In this document: positions 1 to 10,668 of the stretch, in pieces
Layout: each line of letters opens with the position of its first letter
How positions within the stretch are numbered: the first letter of the stretch is position 1
Origin: Mixophyes australis
Taxonomy: Eukaryota; Chordata; Amphibia; Anura; Limnodynastidae
Length of the DNA stretch: 64,000 nucleotides
Direction: 5' to 3'
Assembly: GCA_036250195.1 (NCBI GenBank)
Contig: JAVHZZ010000005.1
Span: 70,565,505 to 70,629,504 of the forward strand
Position numbers and translations under genes: made by a program
The notes under the pieces: model-generated
The model's database searches: none
Told to the model about the DNA's origin: nothing
The model's input: the letters and a program-made list of their open reading frames with translations, nothing else

Positions 1-593
1 CTTCTCACTTTAATGAGTTTTCTACCACATATTCAGGAAAAAAGGAGGCAGAGATATAGAGAGAAATAATTACCCATAAAATGCTTAAATTAACTGTTTT
101 TCCAACTGTGCACATTACTAATTGATATGGGGCATTAGCTGAAAAGGTTATAGGTTAAAAATGTATAGCCATTCTGTCTAATTGCTTGCATTTAATACTA
201 TTTAAGTGTTGCGTTTTCTATTTTGAATTAAGACTGGCCTGTAGACAGTCTCTTTCCTTCCACTTTGATGAAGCTGCAGTTTGAGCCAATGTGAAGAGCA
301 TCCCTCTGACACAGACAACAAAGTAATGTAATAGATGATGGAAGAGGTGGTCAGAGGGCTACAGAGTCACTCTCACAGCTTCATGTGTACGGAAGTAATC
401 TTTTTAGAGCGCCAATGACATCATCAACTGCAGTCACTGACACACAATGACAGTCTCCTTCCCTTCCTATGGATGAAACCACACTGTGAAGAACAGTCCG
501 CTAACCCCCTCCTCCACTGATCACAAAAACAAGGTCAGAGATGGAGGAGAAGTGGTGGGATTAAAATGTTAAAAAGTACTGGAGCAATTATGT
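1..593. other. No gene recognised
   Basis: AT-rich sequence with no convincing coding region, repeat or RNA gene. A decayed L2 LINE begins just downstream. Confidence 0.5.
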
Positions 594-599
594 GTGGTA

Positions 600-2243
600 A
601 TGCACTACCCATGTCCCAAATCTGTTTTTATATATCCCATATCCCTACTTCCATTCCTTTCCAATCTTTTTGAATGGCTAGTCTACAAGCGCTTAGCACA
701 CTTTATCACTGTTCACTCCCTCCTCGATCCCTTACATTCAGGCATCCACCATCACCACTCCGCTGAGACTGCCCTCACCAAGATAAATAATTATTTACTC
801 TTGGCTAAGTCGAAGGGTCACTTCTGCCTGCTTTTGCTCTTTGACTTCTCAGCAGCGGTTGACACAGCTGCCCATCCTCTCCTCCTTGACACCCTTTACT
901 CCCTTTGCCTTTGCACTGCTGTCTCTTCCTGGTTTACTCCCTCCGTCTCTTCCTTCAGTATCTCTTCAACTGGTGCTTGCTCTTCTCCTGTCTCTCTCTC
1001 TATTAGGGTTCCCCAAGGCTCTCTTCTCAGCCCATTACTTTCTCTCTTTACACCTCCTCTCTTGGTCAACTCATCTACTCAGATATCACCTCTGTGCTGG
1101 TGACACTCCAATCTACCTTTCCTCTCCTGACCTCTTTCCATCCCTCCTCTCTCTTGTATCAGACTGACTCTCCGCCATCTCCACCTGCATGGCTGCATGC
1201 TATCTCAAGTTCAACATATCCAAAACTAAGCTTAACATATTTTGAACAACTAGTTTCACATCCTCTCCTCTGATCTCCCTTAAGGTTGATGTTGTTGCCC
1301 TACTCCTTGTTCCCCACGCACACTGCCTGGTGGTCATCATTGACTCCACCCTAAATTTCACTCCCCACATTCAGTCCCTTGCCCATTTCTGTTGCCTCCA
1401 TCTTCTCAAACTTGCCAAAATTTGCTATTTCCTCTGCCTGGATGCCACCAAGCCCATCATCCATGCTCTTGTCATCTCCTGTCTTGATTATTCAAAATTA
1501 TCCTCTCTGGCTTGCTTGACAAATGTCTGTCCCACTGAATTTTGCTGATAATTGGCCTTACGACTAATCTTCCTCACCCGACGTTACTCTTTCACTATGC
1601 CTCTCTGAAAAACACTCCCTTGGCTCTCCATTCCCCCTAGAATACAATTCAAGTTTTTTAACCTCACTTATAAAGCCTTGTTTAATGCCTCCCCCTCCTA
1701 CATCTTTGACCTTGTCAAGAAATACTTCCATACTCGCTCATTACGTTCTTTTAATGACCATTACCTCTCCTCCTCACCTATCACCATCTCACATTCCTAC
1801 ATACACTCCCACATTTGGAATTCCCTATCCCGCCCAATCAGATTCACTCCCAACATTGAATTTTTCAAATGCTCCCTTAAAACTCACACTTCACACTTCC
1901 CTACCCAGCTCCATCCTAAGACAGTTTCCTCTTCACTCTTCGCCTTCGCCTTACACTCCACCTCTATCGTCTCTGTTTAATTCATTAATCCTCTTAATGT
2001 TAACTCTCACAAGTTTGGCCCTATCTGTCTTCTATCTCCTCATTCTCTTTGTAATGTGTCCTATATTTTAGTTGTGTCTTCTTATGTAGCTGCTTTTTCT
2101 GAAGTCTCTTGGATTGATTTTAACTGATTCTATTGTTTCTCTTGTCCCTTACTTACCTGTATTTTTTTCTCTTTATTTTCTGTTAATTGTGCAGCGCTGC
2201 TTATTCTGTGGCGCCATATAAACATAAAGATGATGATGATGAT
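600..2243 (+). mobile_element. Decayed L2-clade LINE (RT domain to 3' tail)
   Basis: Fragments in several frames translate to an L2-type reverse transcriptase that matches, in order, the intact copy at 30506-33019. Visible pieces are LLPFLSNLFEWLVYKRLAHF, LDPLHSG, SAETALTKI, FDFSAAVDTA (motif A, the second Asp changed), VPQGSLLSPLLS (motif B), and GDTPIYLSS in place of [10 protein letters not shown], so the catalytic YADD core is damaged. Stops and frameshifts interrupt it throughout. The 3' end has the L2 terminal sequence (GCGCTG, then GTGGCGCCATATAA) followed by GATGATGATG. The 5' end, including the endonuclease, is missing. It is an old, inactive copy. Confidence 0.85.
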
Positions 2244-3333
2244 ACACAGCAGCTCAGACTTCATACAAGACAAGAAGCAGGTGAACCCTAACAGCACTAA
2301 TATTTCCCTCCTGGTTTGTGGAATAGATGAACAGCATCTGTCATTTTATTTTGATAATAATAATAATAAAAATAATAATAATATTAATTTTTTATCAGAG
2401 ATTCAAATAGATTATGATAGAAAAAAGATAGGTAGTATAATTAGGCAAGACAAAACAAATAAGAAAAATAAGTTATAGCTTTTTGCTACAGGAACTGATA
2501 GGTGTCATTAATTTGGATTTAGATTAAAGACTTCAATTGACATCATTATAGATTATATTTAATAAAAATTGAGAAACAAATGAACAGGCATCAATCAATG
2601 GTTAATGATTAGTTTGGAGGTTTTTTTGTAATGAATTGAGAAGTGAGTGTTCTTTGTTTTCTATGTTATTTTGTTATCAAAAGTTCGCTACAGATGTGGT
2701 ATTGAGACCCCTACCCTTAGCTTCAGCGGCATTATGTGATGTTATGCAGCTACTACACTTGAGGTTGGGAAAACTATCACTATTTGGTCATAGCTACCAG
2801 CACTTTGCTGGCGCTGGAAAAAAAAATATTTTTATGTTTTACCACAATGCCCAATGTAAGCAGGTGTACAGTGTATATTGCAGTTTTGAATGACATTGCA
2901 GGGCCTGCCACATGTTTTTCAGCATTGTCACTCACATCTAACTGAACACTGAAGGCCACTGACCACTTCTATGCTACTCTTTAAACTACATCAGCAATCA
3001 AAACTGCCACTGTCGTATGCAGAAACATTAGCATGTGACAACAATTATAAAATAAATATAATCTGACATAGATTTCCTTTACACATAATTGCTTTATCTC
3101 TCTTGCCCCATCAGACCTTGCTGCAAAGCAGTATTTAAACTGGTGGTGGTCTAGGTTAGGGCCCCAAATCCCATAAATTTACATTGTAAAAACATAAAGG
3201 AAGGTTTAAGAAAAATGTTGTAATATCACTGTAATATTATCATTGTAAACTTCGTCACCTGAGTAGTGGTGCTGTGGTTATTAATTGAGATCCTTCAGAA
3301 CAAGTGGATGTCACATCCTTCCTACAAGTCAAA
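2244..3333. other. AT-rich gap
   Basis: Holds an impure AAT-type trinucleotide run at about 2352-2390 and AT-rich sequence. I see no supported gene. Confidence 0.45.
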
Positions 3334-3543
3334 GGGGCATATTCAATTAGCTTTCCGGTTCGCGGGATCGCGCCAAAACGGGCCGCAAAGTCAATCCGCG
3401 GTACCGCAATAACGTGGATTTTCGTTCGCAGCCTATAGGGTTGCGTACGAAAATCTGCGTTATTGTGGTACCGTATTACCGGCAATACTGCGCAGGTTTC
3501 GCGGTAACGCACATTACCGCGAACCGGAAAGCTTATATGCCCC
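3334..3543. mobile_element. Fold-back MITE, 210 bp, GC/CpG-rich
   Basis: A near-complete palindrome. The outer arms are GGGGCATATTCAATTAGC... and ...GCTTATATGCCCC; the next layer is CTTTCCGGTTCGCGG against CCGCGAACCGGAAAG. An inner layer pairs GCGGTACCGCAATAACG with the GTTATTGTGGTACCG segment around a short centre near 3430. Flanking AAA on both sides (3331-3333, 3544-3546) is a possible 3-bp target duplication. The CpG density is far above that of the surroundings. There is no coding capacity. The superfamily is uncertain; a 3-bp duplication would fit PIF/Harbinger. Confidence 0.8.
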
Positions 3544-3546
3544 AAA

Positions 3547-5195
3547 GAGTTATTTACATTTGGATATACTGACATTATATGAGCTGCTTCTGAGACCTTT
3601 CAAACAAGAAAGTGTAACCAAAAATATTGCACTCAGGTTCATTGTGGATAATTTTGCGGTATAGTTAGAAAGAGCCTAAACTCATTTACTTGCACTGGGC
3701 ATATGGGTCATGCAAATGTACGCCTCCAAAAGTTGTGTCTGAGTCAAATATGCACTGAACTTACATATAAACACCTGCCTCTCCAGGTAGAAGGGACTGC
3801 AAGATCAGGAAACTTAAAATTAGAACGCAAGCTGTGCACATGAGCAATGTGACAGATTTCATGCAAGTTGCATTTTCTGTTTCGCTAATTCACTTTTGTG
3901 CAACTCTAAATCTGGTCCAAAATATTTTTAATGATTTCAAAAATATAAACAGTTGCTCATATTTCATTGGTTGACAGTTATAAAAACAATTACAATCTAT
4001 AACAAAATACACAGTTATCTAAAGGTGTACAAGTGATAATTACAAATTTGAGGATCTGTATCACATTCTACTGCAGACAGAGTCATTTTGGCATACTTCA
4101 ATAATCAATGCAGAGCATGTTGCTTTGGTCCACAGTGCTTCTACTGGTCTTGAAACCTCTGACCAGGCCAATCTGCTCTGAACTGATGAGGTCAAAACGA
4201 ATCTGTCAGTGGGTGGATGTTCTGCGTGAGCAGAAGTCCATGTCATGCTCAAGAAACCCAGTAGACTGGGCTTTGACTAACAGGGTTGGAGGGTGGGGAT
4301 CAGTGCTCCCTGCTTGCATGGCTTTGACTAGCAGGGTGACCATGAAATTTACATTTTCCAGAAGTCCTTCTGTCTTTGGAGGGGTTTAGTTGAATAAGAT
4401 GGGAGCTTAAACTAGAACAAGACTTGTAAGCTGGTATAAGAACATCTTCATGGGTCACCAATGGCATAACATTTTACAGTTGCAATTATGGCAGATTTAA
4501 ATATATACTTTCCTTAATTTTAAAATATGTATGTATTAAATAATTATTCATACATTTTATTTTTATTTTCAGTGGCTTTATATAATATATGCATTCTGCT
4601 AAGATGATAAGTCATCTAACTTCTTTTTCTCTAGCTATGTATTAAGCATGTTTAACCTAATATATTAATCTTATTCTACATATCAAAGAAGACTGAGTAG
4701 TGTTCCCCTTTTAGCTCTAGTTGAGAACACTGACAATTAACCAAACTGTCAAGTTTGCTTTCCTACTTGTAGTGAACAAGTCCTTATGTGACAAAGGGCA
4801 GCAAGAATACTGTAGGCAGAAATAGAGCAATTACAATGCACATTCACATGGAGTATAATTTGTCAGATTCTTGTCAGGTAACTTCTTTGTGATAACATTA
4901 GAGAGGCTAATCAGCTTTATGGTTGTTTCTATTGGACATGTCTCTAATTATTATTTTAGAATTTTCTTTGCAAGTGCTGGCACATTGTTTTTGTTCACAT
5001 GAAGGTGGATGCAGATTAGATTTGAACAGTGGAATCACTTGTATAGTGACAGCTTAATTGTACAATTTAGAATTTGTACTGTAGGAAAACATTTTTCTGG
5101 GTGTCATAAGTTATATATTTTAAAGTAAGAGCTCATCCTTCTTTATACAAACGTAAGATCTTTCTTTTTTTAAACAGTATTGCCCTATACAAATA
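3547..5195. other. No gene recognised
   Basis: Unremarkable AT-rich sequence. Short open frames around 4060-4390 have no recognisable motif and are not called. Confidence 0.45.
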
Positions 5196-5456
5196 TCATC
5201 TTCATCATCACCATTTATTTATATAGCGCCACTGATTCCGCAGCGCTGTACAGAGAACTCATTCACATCAGTCCCTGCCCCATTGGAGCTTACAGTTTAA
5301 ATTCCCTAACATACATACACACACAACGAGAGAGAGAGAGAGAGAGAGAGAGACTAGGGTCAATTTTTGATAGCAGCCAATTAACCCACTAGTATGTTTT
5401 TGGAGTGTGGGAGAAAACTGGAGCACCCGGAGGAACCCATGCAAACACGGGGACAA
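5196..5456 (-). mobile_element. V-type SINE, head missing
   Basis: On the minus strand it holds part of the conserved central domain (TTTCTCCCACACTCCAAAAAC and neighbouring text), a (TC)n/(GT)n-rich linker, and the L2-like tail TGGCGCTATATAAATAAATG plus GATGATGA. The tRNA-derived head and the first part of the central domain are gone. The linker holds a pure (GA)n run at about 5326-5353 on the plus strand. SINEs have no protein; copying depends on a partner LINE, here of L2 type. Confidence 0.85.
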
Positions 5457-5647
5457 AAACTATCAATATAGACATTTATTTAGAGTTAGGATAAAATCCA
5501 GCTACTGGCTGCAAATTTTGTAACTGGAAAAACCATTTTGTACTGCAGGGGGTGGGGAGATGTAAACTGTACCCTAGGATTTAGTGTTGGGAATGGGGAA
5601 CAGCACAGCCCAACATTAAAAAGCAGTGTAATAATAGAGCTGCCCAG

Positions 5648-5914
5648 TATGCATCCCTCCTAACATTGCCCAGCCAAAAAGTGGAACAAGCACATAAATA
5701 GGGGATGTGGTTACATTGCATGCTTAGCACTTCTGAAGTGATAAGGTTCTGTCAACCCCACTACCATAAAAACATGCGTGAATTGCCAAGCGCACCAATA
5801 TCTTCCAACTTCCCAGTAGTAGTGACCAATGTGCCGACTGTTTGGATGGTGGCACTGTCTCCTCAAATCCAGACTGTCCTGCCTAAATCGGGACAGTTAG
5901 GAGGGATAGGTATG
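5648..5914. mobile_element. Probable non-autonomous DNA element with TATCCCTCCTAAC-like ends
   Basis: The ends are inverted: CATCCCTCCTAAC at about 5652 against GTTAGGAGGGATAGG at 5896-5910. The inner part carries TCGGGACAG-type sequence. A similar motif (CATACCTCCCAACTGT and ATCAGGACAGTTGG) lies at 34906-35000 inside the hAT element, so the family is repeated here. No coding capacity. Superfamily not determined. Confidence 0.5.
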
Positions 5915-6541
5915 TATGTGCATCATGCAAGAGCATGAAGTATTTGACCTGCATACAAAAAAGTTTAATATGGATATTAAAAAAGTAAATATTTATAACG
6001 TTCATCATACTTTTTACATATTCAGGAATAAATTAGTTCTTCAAAGTGCTGCATTTATTTATATCGCTATATATAAATAAATATACATTTTATATATGTT
6101 GTTGTTTATTCTGTTCTACTTTCCCTCGGACATAAGGAAGTCACTTTTACAATAAGGGCAAGCATTCATATGTATTTTGTTTGATGGAAGCACATGGGAA
6201 GAAACAACTAAAAATGTCTTGATATAAGAGAATATAAATTAAGCTCCCATTGTTGACTTCAAGGAAGGATTTGAAATCTCAATGAAGTGGTGTCGAGAGT
6301 GGGTGAGGTGGGTACAAATAGCTCAAACCTAACATGGCAGTGGGGTTGTGTGGGGGAAAGGTGCAATCACATAGATAGCCATAGGTAGGGGGTCTAAGAC
6401 ACGGGCAAAATGTGGACCCACATTGCTCTTGTTTGTCCTGAATTGGTCAGTAAGCTCTTGATAAGTGATTAAATATGTTTGAAAAAAATATTCATAATGA
6501 CCATCTGTTTAATTTAATAAAATTTTGCTCTAAAGAGACTC
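5915..6541. other. No gene recognised
   Basis: AT-rich, with a short TATA-type stretch near 6063-6100. No supported gene. Confidence 0.4.
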
Positions 6542-6724
6542 TCATCATCACCATTTATTTATATAGCGCCACTAGTTCCACAGCATTGTGCAGATAACTC
6601 ACATCAGTCCCTGCCCCATTGGGGCTTACAGTCTAAATTCCCTAACACACACACACACACAGACTAAATCATGACCCTAGTGCTGTAAGGCAGAAGTGCC
6701 AACCACTTAGCCACCGTGCTGCCC
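6542..6724 (-). mobile_element. V-type SINE lacking the central domain
   Basis: The minus strand retains the tRNA-like head (GGGCAGCACGGTGGC, then TTCTGCC) and the full L2-like tail with GATGATGA. It jumps from the head directly into the (GT)n linker, so the central V domain is deleted. Compared with the full copy at 51672-52014, about 160 bp are absent. Confidence 0.85.
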
Positions 6725-6785
6725 GTAGTATAGTAGTATAAAATAGAGTTTTATACTAAAGTCAAACATTTCCAGAATATGCACA

Positions 6786-6935
6786 AGACACTGCAAAAAC
6801 TTTAATTCACTCATTATCTCGCTCATTGACTATTGCAAATTCTTCCTTACTCATCTTCCCTTAATAAAACTTTCACCCCTTTAATGTATTTTAGATTAAT
6901 TTTCCTTGTAAAAAGTTTTACTGCAGGTTCGACCT
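6786..6935 (+). mobile_element. Short L2 LINE relic
   Basis: About 150 bp align by eye with the intact L2 at about 32511-32652: ACTGCAAAAACTTTAATTCA, CATTGACTATTGCAA, TCTTCC, and ATTTTCCTTG. The reading frame is broken. It is a fragment of the post-RT part of an L2 ORF. Confidence 0.7.
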
Positions 6936-7188
6936 GTCATTCCCAACATTGATTGCTTATATTTTACCGACTGAAAACCGTGTCATTATTGATAAATAGA
7001 CCTCTTAATCTCATGTATTCAAACTCCTATTTTCCTCTTACATATTTTTCTGTTAATACCCAGTCTTCTTTTATGACAATTGAGGCCATAAGACGAGGGC
7101 ACTTAAAATAATATATTTATATATGTCAAGCACTTACCCATTCAAGGTTCTGCATAGCCAGCCAATAAGATCCACAGGGAGGGTCATG

Positions 7189-7363
7189 GGGGAATATTTA
7201 CTAAACTGCGGGTTTGAAAAAGTGGAGATGTTGCCTATAGCAACCAATCAGATTATAGCTATCATTTTGTAGAATGTACTAAATAAATGATAGCCAGAAT
7301 CTGATTGGTTGCTATAGGCAACATCTCCACTTTCCCAAACACGCAGTTTAGTAAATATACCCC
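7189..7363. mobile_element. Fold-back MITE, 175 bp
   Basis: Almost perfect palindrome. The left end GGGGAATATTTACTAAACTG pairs with the right end CAGTTTAGTAAATATACCCC. The inner arm GTGGAGATGTTGCCTATAGC pairs with GCTATAGGCAACATCTCCAC, and the CAACCAATCAGATT segment pairs with AATCTGATTGGTTG. ATG flanks both sides (7186-7188, 7364-7366), a likely 3-bp target duplication. The high similarity of the arms suggests a fairly recent insertion. Confidence 0.88.
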
Positions 7364-7725
7364 ATGGTCTTCACAATATATTCTCCTCTCAGTGCTTGCT
7401 GGGTCTCTTCTTTCCAGCACTTTTGGATGTGTCCCCCCACCCTGCTATATGATAGTTATTTTACTTGTATTGCTTAACCAATTTTTCTTCACGTTTCAGA
7501 GGAGGCACAGTAGGCGGTAAAGCAGTGCAGTCAGTGACTAATCAGAACGGTGCTACCGCTGATTGGCCGCACATCACTGCCCCTTTTGTAGTAACAGGAT
7601 GTGGCTGGATCACCAATAAATAACTTATTGTAAAAAGTTATTTAAATTAGCCGAGCCAATTTATATCATTGAAAATGTACCATTCCTAGTATGTTAATTA
7701 GACCTTTTTTGATCTGTGAATGACC

Positions 7726-8400
7726 AACATGGCTTTTTAGCCTGAAAGCACAGCGGGGGGGGGCGTTACATGTTATCATGACTTGTTCAAGAGACAGGAA
7801 ACCTTTGAACAATGGGGACAGTAAGTTTTAGGAATCTGTATAAAAGAGCCCTGTTTGAACAGGTAATGTATTATTTCATCTGTAACTTCTGGGAATACTG
7901 CTAGTACCATAAATTGGTGTGCACCTGTCCTTGTAAGGGCTACTTAGGCTAATAAAACATCACTTTTTCAAGATCCTGCTGTGACACCTACTTACCTGCG
8001 GCAATTCCTGTGACCTTCAGATTAGACCTATCTAATCCGTTATCCGGCTGTTTTGAGGTTGGGACGCAGTATCCAGTAGCAACGCTCTGCCCGCTACCCC
8101 ACAGCTCTGGTCAGTGTGATAGGCCAGGGGGAACCATCCACAGCACCTCTGATCTAAAGGAAGAGGTCAGGTATACCAGCCCAGGTGCCAAACAAGAGGG
8201 TACACTATCAGTGAGAGTTACCAAGAAGAAATCAGTTCTAGGTGCAGACAAAGAAACCTAGTGGTGGCAACTAGCAAGTCCCTCTCACTGTGTTTAGGGG
8301 CGCACAATTTGGAATAAAGAAAGGGGGTGGTGGCAAGGAAAGCCCAGCAGGTCCCCAGCAGCACGAACAGGGTCGCATAAAAAGTCCATCCTGTCACTTA
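7726..8400 (+). repeat. LTR-like fragment (uncertain)
   Basis: The order of signals resembles a retroviral-type LTR: TATAAAAGAG near 7839, AATAAAAC near 7952, then CTGCTGTGAC. No matching second LTR, primer site or coding region was seen. It could be a solo LTR or unrelated sequence. Confidence 0.3.
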
Positions 8401-9223
8401 TGATTCTTGGTCCTTTTGTGTGGAGGATCCCTTAACCTGCTTTGTGTGGGCACAGAAGGAAATAGTCGCACTGATGCATGATTTAGCACCGGCCAATGGT
8501 AAAGGTTTGTTCCCAAGATCAGTGGTAATGCCAATTTGGTATTCCACTGTTTTGGTTTAAAGATGGTTGTTAGCTGACTGCTTTGCTCTCGCCGCCACCA
8601 TATATATTATTAAAGTAATTTCATTGTTTTCCAATAAGCATTGTCTAAGCGATTTCTTGTGGTTCCAAAGAATTTATTTAGCAAAAGCAAAAGATTTAGC
8701 AGTTCAATACATAATTATAATACAGTACAATACAGCCGATACCAAATACATACATACATACGCTGCGCCCTCTGCTGGATCCAGCTAGAACAGTCCTTCA
8801 GTCCAGAAGACTGTGGTCAGTGATGACTGACATAGCTGGTCCCAGGGAGCTTGTATATATACACTCAGTGTTACAGAGAAAACAATACAGATAATGTGGC
8901 TTGCTTCTATAGGTCCAGACTTCAGGAGGGTCCAGTGTAATGCAGGTCATAGGTCAACATTCCAAGGGTGGGGGTCTGTTCTCCAGATGATGACTCTGAT
9001 TTTCCCGCCCAGAATCCAGATTAAACTAGTCTATTTACATTTCACAGACAGTATCATTTTAAACATTGATTCCCTATCATTGCTAACTAGAGTATGCAAT
9101 GTGCGATCCATTTGATGAATGAACTGGACAACTGCGGATAAATAGGGGATTAAAATAATACTAAACATGACATATTTCCTGTAACCTGAACCTCAAATAT
9201 CACTAAAGTGTACATATAACCTT
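8401..9223. other. Unclassified, possibly LTR-derived
   Basis: Contains a short ACATAC microsatellite at about 8748-8762 and a TATATATACAC stretch near 8853. I could not assign it to a family. Confidence 0.25.
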
Positions 9224-9248
9224 ATAATATATATATATATATATATAT
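9224..9248. repeat. (TA)n microsatellite
   Basis: Short TA tract directly abutting the 3' end of the minus-strand Penelope-like element. Confidence 0.9.
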
Positions 9249-9871
9249 TGCAAAAAACAAGATACAACAAATGGCGCTTTGTAACAAATCATCAATAGTC
9301 CAGCAGACAAAAAGTCTATATTCTTCTCAATAAACACTCCCCATGTGCGGGTGGCCGCCAATCTTCCTTAACCAAGCGGTGTAGCATGGAAACAACCTAT
9401 AAAAGAAAAATGGAGGAAGAGGCGCACAATAGTGTAGTATGTTGGTAAAATGTTGGGATCACACAGAAACCCACACTAGAACCGGGAACACCAGTGGAGA
9501 AGAAACCAGCAAATGAATGCTGTAATCAAACACCCAATGTAGAGATACAAGTTACAACTTGTTCTCAAATAAAGGTGGCTATGTTCACAGTATTTCCATA
9601 TAATATATGTGAAAACACCCAGGACACATTTGTGTAGATATATGCGTACCAGATAGCGAAACTTTATAGTTTGTTGATGTAGATATCCTGCAGCTGATCA
9701 GAAACAGGTTACATGACTGGATGCACAGCTGTCAGCCTCAGAAATAGGGCACACAAGGGACCATAGATGTAATATCAAAATAGTACACTTTAATAATAAA
9801 AATGTAGTAACTTACAATTCAAATAACAAACACAGGGATCAACTCCCAATGCAGTGTAATGGCAGTATCAG

Positions 9872-9917
9872 CTTCTCAACGCGTTTCGTCTGTCTCCACA
9901 GACTTCATCAGGAGAAA
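9872..9917 (-). ncRNA. Hammerhead ribozyme motif of the PLE
   Basis: Read on the minus strand, stem I 5' strand TTTCTC (9917-9912) is followed by the core CTGATGA (9911-9905). One extra A (9904) precedes stem II, GTCTG/CAGAC with loop TGGAGA (9903-9888). Then come GAA (9887-9885), a 2-bp stem III AC/GT around GC (9884-9879), U17 (9878), and stem I 3' strand GAGAAG (9877-9872), which pairs fully with TTTCTC including one G-U. The predicted cleavage lies between 9878 and 9877. The stem III sequence ACGCGT is a palindrome, so two copies could pair into a 6-bp stem III. Hammerheads are known from Penelope-like elements. The extra A beside stem II departs from the textbook core. Confidence 0.8.
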
Positions 9918-10002
9918 AAAGGACAGTACTAGCCCTCTTACCAGCAATTCTATATATAGTGCGCCGCGCCATTTTGCGCATGCGCACAGAGACTCAGAGT
10001 AT

Positions 10003-10244
10003 AGACCTACTGCGCATGCGCCAATCGGCGCTTTATAACTCTACAGATATGCAGGCAAAATCTAATGCCCTCTAGTAGGCTAATTGAATATAGCAATACC
10101 TGTATTAGCGGCATGAAAGACCAGTAGATTCCCCGCACATTGATAGGAATGATGTACACAAATGCACTTACCTATTGCGCATGTGCCAATCGGCACAATA
10201 GAGCTTAAAGACATATACATAAAGTCTAGTGCCCTCTAGTGGGC
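10003..10244. repeat. Two related direct repeats in the PLE 3' region
   Basis: Units at 10003-10080 and 10168-10244 share GCGCATG(C/T)GCCAATCGGC near the start and GCCCTCTAGT(A/G)GGC at the end. A small hairpin changes in a compensated way: GCGCC-AATC-GGCGC at 10018-10031 and GTGCC-AATC-GGCAC at 10183-10196. Confidence 0.7.
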
Positions 10245-10668
10245 ACAATATTGCCTCTATCAGTGTATTTCCCACATATAAGCAACAATACATATAAAAC
10301 AATACATATAAAACAATACATATAGAACAATTACACAAACATGACTTTAGCTAACATCTTATTGTGCATATCTAGAACGCTAGATATTGGACCTCATTGA
10401 TCCTTTATAACGCCCATCTATATTACGGCACATGTACATAACACTTAAATAACATATAAAAAATATATTAAAAAATATATAAAATACAATAGTCACTACT
10501 CTGATGAATCTAACGTTGGCCCCTCACCGGCCATTCATCATATAAAGTGACAAGGCTAACTAAAATTAAAACTAAAGTGCATTCAAAATACTAGTTTGAT
10601 TATATTGCAGACTCAATTAAAAACTCTATTATAAAATAGATCACTCAATTGTAAGTGAGAGCACTCAT

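Noticed and set aside
3255..3575. 106-codon minus-strand frame
   Set aside because: Lies over the GC-rich fold-back MITE; the palindrome creates the open frame.
4061..4389. Two opposing open frames at about 4.1-4.4 kb
   Set aside because: No recognisable domain on either strand and no splice or repeat context.
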